NCBI GenBank assembly: GCA_002840125.1
Contig: PGZF01000007.1
Span: forward strand, 124,001 to 188,000
DNA: 64,000 nucleotides
Direction: 5' to 3'
DNA from: Gammaproteobacteria bacterium HGW-Gammaproteobacteria-15
GTDB taxonomy: Bacteria > Pseudomonadota > Gammaproteobacteria > Enterobacterales > Alteromonadaceae
Shown here: piece by piece, positions 58,998-64,000 of the stretch
Layout of the letters: each line of letters begins with the position of its first letter
How positions within the stretch are numbered: position 1 is the first letter of the stretch
Notes under the pieces: model-generated
Told to the model about the DNA's origin: nothing
The model's input: the letters and a program-made list of their open reading frames with translations, nothing else
Database searches by the model: none
Translations under genes and position numbers: made by a program

Positions 58998-61583
58998 ATG
59001 AAAAAGTCATTTAAATACTCCATTTGTGCGCTAGCGGTCAGTTCGTTGTATTACAGCAACCTTTCGGTTGCCCAGCAGACAACCAGCGAGGCTGAAGCCA
59101 GGCAAGTCGAACGCATTGAAGTAACTGGTTCACGCATTAAACGTAATGATTTAGAAGGTGCAGCACCTATCGATATTATTAGTCGTGACGAAATTGCGAA
59201 ATCTGGCTTCTCAAATTTACAACAACTGCTTGAGCGGACACCGGTAGCTGGCACAGGCACTTTCTCTACCCGTGGTAATAATCAGGATTCTACGGCAAAC
59301 GGTGGCGCAGCTATTAGTCTACGAGGTTTCGGCTCAGACGCCACTTTGGTACTGATTAATGGCCGGCGTGTTGCGGTCAGCGCTTTCGCTGAGAATATTG
59401 CTAATTCTTTTGTGGATATTAACTCAATCCCGGTGGCAGCTATTGAAAGAATAGAGATACTGAAAGACGGCGCGTCGGCGGTGTATGGTTCTGACGCAGT
59501 CGCTGGTGTAGTAAACATTATTCTGCGTAAGGATTTTGATGGAGCTGAACTGAGCATCAGTCATGGAGGCACGACCGGGCCCTCTTATGATGAAACCTCT
59601 GCCAGTTTGGTGTGGGGAACTCAAACAGATGATGCTAACGCGACGCTTATTCTTGATTACTTTAAAAATACTTTGATTACAGGTGCCGAAATGGGGCGCT
59701 TCGGTACAGCTAATCAGGAGCCTTATGGCGGACAAGATCTTCGGTCATCTCGCGGCTTCCCTGGTAATTTTATTGTCAATGGTGAAACCCGTATTGATCC
59801 AGATTGCCCCGCTAATCAAACTTTTGGCCAAACGTGCGTATTTGACTATGGTCCTTTTGGCATGGTAATCCCAGCCGCAGAAAGGATTGGGGCCATTTTC
59901 CAAGGCAGTCAAAAGTTTACCGATAACCTTGAAGGCTATCTGGAGCTTTCTGTACAGCATAACCGTTCTCAGGCTTCAGGTGCTGCAACGCCTTTGGATG
60001 GGGATGCTGGACTAGTCGTACCTGCCTCGCATCCTAACAATCCGTTTGGAGCAGATGCGTTTATTAACCGATTCCGTACAGTGGATGCTGGGCCTCGTGT
60101 CTGGGATATTGAATCAGATTCTTTACGCCTGGTCCTGGGGTTTCGTGGCCAAATAAAAGAGTGGGACTGGGACATCTCTGCACAAAAAGGCCGAAGTGAA
60201 TCGATGCAAACTGGTAGCAAATCTCAAGGCTGGGTGCGCACAGATTTCCTGCAAGAACAAATTAATCTGGGTAACTATAACCCCTTCGGCGGTACATTCA
60301 ATTCACCCGAGGTCATTGATGCGATAACTACATCGTTGGTACGCCGTGGTGAGTCTCACATTACCGCCTATGATGCAAGTATTAGTGGAGAAGCATTTCA
60401 GCTGGGGAATCAGACGATTATGCTGGCTGCGGGTGTAGAGTACCGTGAAGAGGATGCTTTTGACCAACCAGATGATCAATTTCAGCGTGGTCTAATCTTC
60501 GGTACTGAATCGGTGTCGGCGCAGGCGGCTCGTGATCAGTATGCTGCGTATCTAGAGTTGTTGATACCAATAGATGATGCGCTCGAATTCACCATTGCAG
60601 GCCGTTACGATCATTATAGTGATTTTGGTTCAACGACTAATCCACAACTGACTATGAAGTGGCGCCCGCTGGATAACTTCACTGTACGTGCTTCATTTGG
60701 TCGGGGCTTCCGCGCGCCTTCGTTAGCGCAGATTGGTCTGGGTCCCTCACAAGAGTCGGTATTTTTTACTGATAGTTACCGTTGCCCAGTTCCTGACGCT
60801 GGTAATGCAGCTTGTGCGCCCACAGACTACACAATAGTGTTTGTCGGTGCTGAGGGACTACAGCCAGAAAAGTCTGAGACCTTTAACGTGGGCTTTGTCT
60901 GGCAGATAAATGATGAATTTGATATCACAGCCGATATCTGGAGTATTACACAAGATAACAAGATCGATAAAAATGAGTATGAAAATGTGTATGAGGCGGA
61001 ATGTAACAACCAGAACAGCACTATTTGTTTGAGGTTGGCTCCTTTGCCCGGGCAGACCCTTGGGGAACTGTCGCGTATATTTAATAGTTATATAAATATC
61101 AGTTCGCAAGAAGCAACAGGGCTCGACCTTTCAACGTCATATCGACTTGCATTACAGGATATGGGCTCATTGCGTTTTAGTCTGGATTGGTCATATATCA
61201 GTAAGTTCGAGAAAAACGGTATAGATTATGCTGGAGAATACAATTATCCACAACATCGCTGGTTGGCCGCTGCCGACTGGAGCCATGGCGATTGGGGCGC
61301 TGTATTAAGTCTGAGTTACATCGGAGAGTTTGAAGACTACTCCCCAGCGAGTGAAGTAGAAAGCAGTCGGACCAGAACAGTTAAAGCTCATGCGTTACTT
61401 GATATTCAGGGACGTTATAACTTGAATGACAAAACCCAGCTAGTGCTAGGTGTAAATAATCTGTTTGATGAAGACCCGCCATTTGCGATTGGTGACGGTG
61501 ATGCTGATTTATATGGTTATGCCTCCAGAGTACACAACCCTCGCGGTCAGTTTATTTATGGAAAAATAACGTACAGATTTTAA
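58998..61583 (+). CDS. TonB-dependent outer-membrane receptor
   Basis: The protein has 861 residues, with a signal peptide cleaved near AQQ (about 26). The TonB box-like RIEVTGSRI is followed by the plug domain (about 45-170) with LRGFGSDATLVLINGRR and RIEILKDGASAVYGSDAVAG. The C-terminal barrel has EGLQPEKSETFNVGF and ends FIYGKITYRF with terminal Phe. AAAAAGGAT precedes the ATG. The style is that of the marine Alteromonadales/Xanthomonas TonB receptors for sugars or peptides rather than siderophore receptors. It stands alone with a long AT-rich leader and terminator; no transporter partner is nearby, so substrate is unknown. Confidence 0.93.
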   Translation: MKKSFKYSICALAVSSLYYSNLSVAQQTTSEAEARQVERIEVTGSRIKRNDLEGAAPIDIISRDEIAKSGFSNLQQLLERTPVAGTGTFSTRGNNQDSTANGGAAISLRGFGSDATLVLINGRRVAVSAFAENIANSFVDINSIPVAAIERIEILKDGASAVYGSDAVAGVVNIILRKDFDGAELSISHGGTTGPSYDETSASLVWGTQTDDANATLILDYFKNTLITGAEMGRFGTANQEPYGGQDLRSSRGFPGNFIVNGETRIDPDCPANQTFGQTCVFDYGPFGMVIPAAERIGAIFQGSQKFTDNLEGYLELSVQHNRSQASGAATPLDGDAGLVVPASHPNNPFGADAFINRFRTVDAGPRVWDIESDSLRLVLGFRGQIKEWDWDISAQKGRSESMQTGSKSQGWVRTDFLQEQINLGNYNPFGGTFNSPEVIDAITTSLVRRGESHITAYDASISGEAFQLGNQTIMLAAGVEYREEDAFDQPDDQFQRGLIFGTESVSAQAARDQYAAYLELLIPIDDALEFTIAGRYDHYSDFGSTTNPQLTMKWRPLDNFTVRASFGRGFRAPSLAQIGLGPSQESVFFTDSYRCPVPDAGNAACAPTDYTIVFVGAEGLQPEKSETFNVGFVWQINDEFDITADIWSITQDNKIDKNEYENVYEAECNNQNSTICLRLAPLPGQTLGELSRIFNSYINISSQEATGLDLSTSYRLALQDMGSLRFSLDWSYISKFEKNGIDYAGEYNYPQHRWLAAADWSHGDWGAVLSLSYIGEFEDYSPASEVESSRTRTVKAHALLDIQGRYNLNDKTQLVLGVNNLFDEDPPFAIGDGDADLYGYASRVHNPRGQFIYGKITYRF

Positions 61584-61596
61584 TAACTAATAATGA

Positions 61597-61616
61597 GCAG
61601 CGCCGTCAGGCGCTGC
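61597..61616 (+). terminator. Intrinsic terminator after the TonB receptor gene
   Basis: GCAGCGCC (61597-61604) pairs with GGCGCTGC (61609-61616) around GTCA, followed by ATTTTCC. Confidence 0.85.
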
Positions 61617-61651
61617 ATTTTCCATGTCAATCAACTTCAGATAGACAGCTT

Positions 61652-62137
61652 TCAGGCAGATACATTACTGTCGGTGTGCTTTTCATACAGGGTGTGGATG
61701 AGTTCATCTTCGTAAGCAAAGCGTTCTTCCAGTGCTTGCCCCAGCTCAGACAGCTCGCGGTCAAATGCCGCACTATGCTTGGTGCTTAAATGGTCGGCGT
61801 AAAGATCATTAAAATTCAAGGCTAAATCAGTCGATATCGCAATCTTTGGATACAGGCTGTCAGCCAGCTTACGGCTGTCAGTGCCGTTTACTGCACATTC
61901 TGACACTATACGTTCATACACTTCGAAATGTCCGGCAGATAAATAGTCTACCATCAACTGGCAAAACTCCTGCACTGCTGCTTGCGTAGGTAAAGTGGTA
62001 CGTTTGCTGTCAAAAGGCGGCAATGCAGCCAGCTTACAATAACTGACAATAAGTTGTTGGCGCTCGTCCAGCCAGTTGTCTATGGCGGTAAGCGAACCAC
62101 CCCATTTTTGTCGCGCGGTCTGCACACGAGTGTACAT
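61652..62137 (-). CDS. rsd: Rsd/AlgQ regulator of sigma-70
   Basis: The protein has 161 residues from ATG 62137, with AAGGAG upstream; a TTG five codons earlier overlaps that site. All-helical, with DNWLDERQQLIVSYCKLAAL, FCQLMVDYLSAGHFEVYERI and LGQALEERFAYEDELI matching Rsd of Escherichia coli. Rsd sequesters sigma-70 and favours alternative sigma factors in stationary phase. The gene is divergent from nudC, the same order as in enterobacteria (rsd, nudC, hemE). Confidence 0.95.
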   Translation of the reverse strand: MYTRVQTARQKWGGSLTAIDNWLDERQQLIVSYCKLAALPPFDSKRTTLPTQAAVQEFCQLMVDYLSAGHFEVYERIVSECAVNGTDSRKLADSLYPKIAISTDLALNFNDLYADHLSTKHSAAFDRELSELGQALEERFAYEDELIHTLYEKHTDSNVSA

Positions 62138-62280
62138 TGCCTTCTCCTTCAATGCAGCGTTTGCTGCAGTTAACTCTAATTAAATGAATTTCGCACGAAA
62201 GATCAACCGTTTTTTTATTGGTCAGCCCAGTGAACGGCATTATGATAGCGCGAACTACAGGGTACAGCAGAGAACCACTT

Positions 62281-63075
62281 ATGATCAAACACAGTATCAG
62301 CTTAACGCCAAATCAGCATGGACTCTGGTTTGTCGTGAACCGGGGCCGTATCTGGGTTAATGCCGAGCGTCAGATCCCTCAAGGCATGCTAAGTGCATTA
62401 ACATTGTCAGCAGAGCCGGAGCAGATATGCAGGCTGGGGGAGCTGGCAGGGCAAGATGCCTATCTGCTGGTGAACCATGACCATATTGCTGATGAAAATG
62501 ATTGGGTATCGCCAAGAGACTTGCTAAGCGCAGGTGAACAAATATTCTATCTGGCAGCAAGAGCTGTGCAAGTAGCTTTATTTCTACAGACCCACCGCTT
62601 TTGTGGCCAGTGTGGTAGTGCCATGAGCCTGGTAAGCTGGGAGCTGGCGGCACTGTGTAACAAGTGTGGTCATCGCTGTTACCCCCGCATCGCGCCTTGT
62701 GTGTTAGTGGGCATTATAAAAGACAAACAAATCCTGCTGGCGCGTTCCAGCCGGCACCGTAAAGGCTTTTTTTCTATTCTGGCAGGTTTTGTTGAGTCCG
62801 CAGAAACATTGGAACAGGCGGCGGCGCGTGAGGTGAAAGAGGAGGTAGGCGTTGAGATCACCAATTTACGTTATGTTGGCAGCCAGCCATGGCCGTTTCC
62901 GCATTCTTTAATGGCAGGTTTTATTGCTGACTATGCCGGCGGCGATATTGTCTGTCAGCCACAGGAAATAGAGGAAGCGCACTGGTTTGATTTAGCTTTG
63001 TTGCCAGAGGTGCCGCCAATACAAACGCTATCAGGGCAAATTATTCACCAGCTGCAGCAAATAGCAGGCAAATAA
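62281..63075 (+). CDS. nudC: NADH pyrophosphatase / RNA decapping Nudix hydrolase
   Basis: The protein has 264 residues from ATG 62281; the longer frame crosses the rsd leader. A zinc ribbon (FCGQCGSAM, CNKCGHRCYPRI) lies at about 114-140. The Nudix box GFVESAETLEQAAAREVKEE is complete, and SQPWPFPHSLM is the NudC-specific SQPWPFPxS motif. It hydrolyses NAD(H) and removes NAD caps from RNA. A terminator follows the stop codon. Conserved placement ahead of hemE. Confidence 0.96.
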   Translation: MIKHSISLTPNQHGLWFVVNRGRIWVNAERQIPQGMLSALTLSAEPEQICRLGELAGQDAYLLVNHDHIADENDWVSPRDLLSAGEQIFYLAARAVQVALFLQTHRFCGQCGSAMSLVSWELAALCNKCGHRCYPRIAPCVLVGIIKDKQILLARSSRHRKGFFSILAGFVESAETLEQAAAREVKEEVGVEITNLRYVGSQPWPFPHSLMAGFIADYAGGDIVCQPQEIEEAHWFDLALLPEVPPIQTLSGQIIHQLQQIAGK

Positions 63076-63097
63076 AAAATCTTCCGGAAAGATTTTT
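63075..63097 (+). terminator. Intrinsic terminator after nudC
   Basis: AAAAATC and GATTTTT pair around TTCCGGAA with one bulged A, ending in T residues. It starts at the nudC stop codon. Confidence 0.8.
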
Positions 63098-63145
63098 AAC
63101 AATGCGCAGCAGTGGCCCATGAAGGTTTGCGCCATGGATGGCAGA

Positions 63146-63234
63146 AAATAAAAAAGCCACATAAAGTGGCTTAACTAAATGGTTTGCATGGTCCCGTTTA
63201 AACGGGCTTCTTGCTTGTTATTCTTCACTAGCGC
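63146..63234 (-). ncRNA. Candidate small RNA between nudC and hemE
   Basis: On the minus strand a promoter (63269-63241) would start transcription near 63234, and an intrinsic terminator at 63172-63154 ends it about 88 bases later. The palindrome CCCGTTTAAACGGG (63193-63206) gives an internal hairpin. A 17-codon frame beginning GTG at about 63228 fits inside but lacks a clear ribosome site. No known RNA family was recognised. Confidence 0.4.
63154..63172 (-). terminator. Intrinsic terminator on the minus strand
   Basis: AAGCCAC, a five-base loop and GTGGCTT, followed by TTTTATTTT on the minus strand. No known minus-strand gene ends here, which is why a small RNA is proposed. Confidence 0.8.
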
Positions 63235-63240
63235 AGCAAT

Positions 63241-63269
63241 GTTATAGCAGATCGATTTGTTGATGACAA
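63241..63269 (-). promoter_or_regulatory. Good sigma-70 promoter on the minus strand
   Basis: TTGTCA (63269-63264), 17 bases, TATAAC (63246-63241): five of six consensus matches in each box at the ideal spacing. It points away from hemE, towards the terminator at 63172-63154. Confidence 0.65.
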
Positions 63270-63372
63270 GCCCTAGCATAAAAAACCTGAACGTAGCATT
63301 TACAGCGAAAACATAGTCGCTGCGGCTGCAGAGTGTTAAAATGGCGCCAATCCTGTGAATGGCGGACAATAT

Positions 63373-64000
63373 ATGCAATTAAAAAATGATCGGTACCTCA
63401 GAGCTTTACTCAAGCAACCGGTAGACAGAACACCGGTTTGGATGATGCGACAAGCCGGGCGCTATCTGCCTGAGTATCGTGCTACCAGAGCTCAGGCCGG
63501 TGACTTTATGTCACTGTGCAAAAACCCGGAGCTGGCGTGTGAAGTTACGTTACAGCCGTTGCGTCGTTATGCATTGGATGCCGCAATTTTATTCAGTGAT
63601 ATTCTTACCATTCCTGATGCCATGGGCTTAGGACTCTATTTTGGCGAAGGCGAAGGCCCTAAATTTCAGCGGCCAGTACGTGACTTTGTTGATATTGCCA
63701 ATCTGCCTATTCCGGATCCGGAGCAGGAATTGCGTTATGTGATGGATGCGGTACGCACTATCCGCCGCGAGCTGAATGGCAGTGTGCCGTTAATTGGCTT
63801 TTCCGGTAGCCCCTGGACATTAGCAACTTATATGGTTGAAGGCGGCAGCAGCAAAACCTTTGGTACAATCAAAAAAATGATGTTTTCCGAGCCGGAAGCA
63901 CTGCATTTATTGCTGGATAAGCTGGCGCAAAGTGTAGTGTTGTATCTGAATGCGCAGATAGCGGCTGGTGCCCAGTCAGTGATGATTTTTGATACCTGGG
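63373..64000 (+). CDS. hemE: Uroporphyrinogen decarboxylase, 3' partial
   Basis: The reading frame runs from ATG 63373 to the window end (209 residues of about 355). The N-terminal signature [16 protein letters not shown] and the substrate-binding [20 protein letters not shown] are unmistakable, and [16 protein letters not shown] carries the active-site Asp. It converts uroporphyrinogen III to coproporphyrinogen III in haem synthesis. The rest of the gene lies beyond the window. Confidence 0.97.
   Translation, partial: MQLKNDRYLRALLKQPVDRTPVWMMRQAGRYLPEYRATRAQAGDFMSLCKNPELACEVTLQPLRRYALDAAILFSDILTIPDAMGLGLYFGEGEGPKFQRPVRDFVDIANLPIPDPEQELRYVMDAVRTIRRELNGSVPLIGFSGSPWTLATYMVEGGSSKTFGTIKKMMFSEPEALHLLLDKLAQSVVLYLNAQIAAGAQSVMIFDTW

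Noticed and set aside
63175..63378. 67-codon minus-strand gene overlapping the hemE start
   Set aside because: TTG start without ribosome site, odd composition and overlap with hemE. The promoter at 63269-63241 lies inside it, so only the last part would be transcribed.

Overview
The window reads as the chromosome of a free-living gammaproteobacterium. Several conserved orders point there: rsd/nudC/hemE, ompR-envZ beside greB and tex, ilvI-ilvH, and speA divergent from speE. Overall protein style suggests the Alteromonadales/Chromatiaceae lineage (Rheinheimera, Alishewanella or Arsukibacterium). That placement is an inference from gene content, not a database result. Coding density is high, with many 1-4 bp stop/start overlaps. 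No rRNA, tRNA, CRISPR array or insertion sequence was recognised.

Layout. 1-9.25 kb: end of an S9 peptidase, a membrane-tethered CadC-like regulator with a beta-propeller, then tex, greB, ompR and envZ. 9.25-31.9 kb: a two-partner secretion / contact-dependent inhibition locus. It has a cyclic-di-GMP-I (GEMM) riboswitch in the leader, a TpsB (CdiB-like) transporter, a single 20 kb gene for a 6683-residue CdiA-like exoprotein whose C-terminus looks like a PD-(D/E)XK-type nuclease toxin, and a tightly coupled small gene that should be its immunity protein. 32-33.5 kb: an AT-rich gene for a secreted parallel beta-helix protein. 33.7-35.4 kb: an ABC-2 type exporter. 35.4-39.5 kb: a translationally coupled five-gene operon (His-rich membrane protein, DarB/KASIII-like ketosynthase, haem-oxygenase-fold putative metalloenzyme, unknown protein, alpha/beta hydrolase) that looks like an uncharacterised lipid or polyketide-like pathway. 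39.6-47 kb: an unusual soluble protein with duplicated Cache-like halves, an S9 lipoprotein peptidase, two small genes, an Nramp-like transporter lacking the metal-binding motif, and a CPA2 antiporter. 47-64 kb: mostly housekeeping genes, namely ilvIH, ybbN, a histidine kinase/response regulator pair, a methyltransferase, two tandem acyltransferases, speA and speE, a DUF4124 protein, a TonB-dependent receptor, rsd, nudC and the start of hemE.

Most notable points: (1) the riboswitch ahead of tpsB-tpsA implies that cyclic di-GMP controls deployment of a giant contact-dependent toxin/adhesin; (2) the 35.4-39.5 kb operon is the best candidate for an undescribed enzymatic system; (3) a minus-strand promoter and intrinsic terminator between nudC and hemE frame a roughly 90-nt small RNA candidate; (4) the Nramp homologue has GGSH where canonical members have DPGN. 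Start codons were re-chosen where a ribosome binding site or neighbouring stop made the longest reading frame unlikely.
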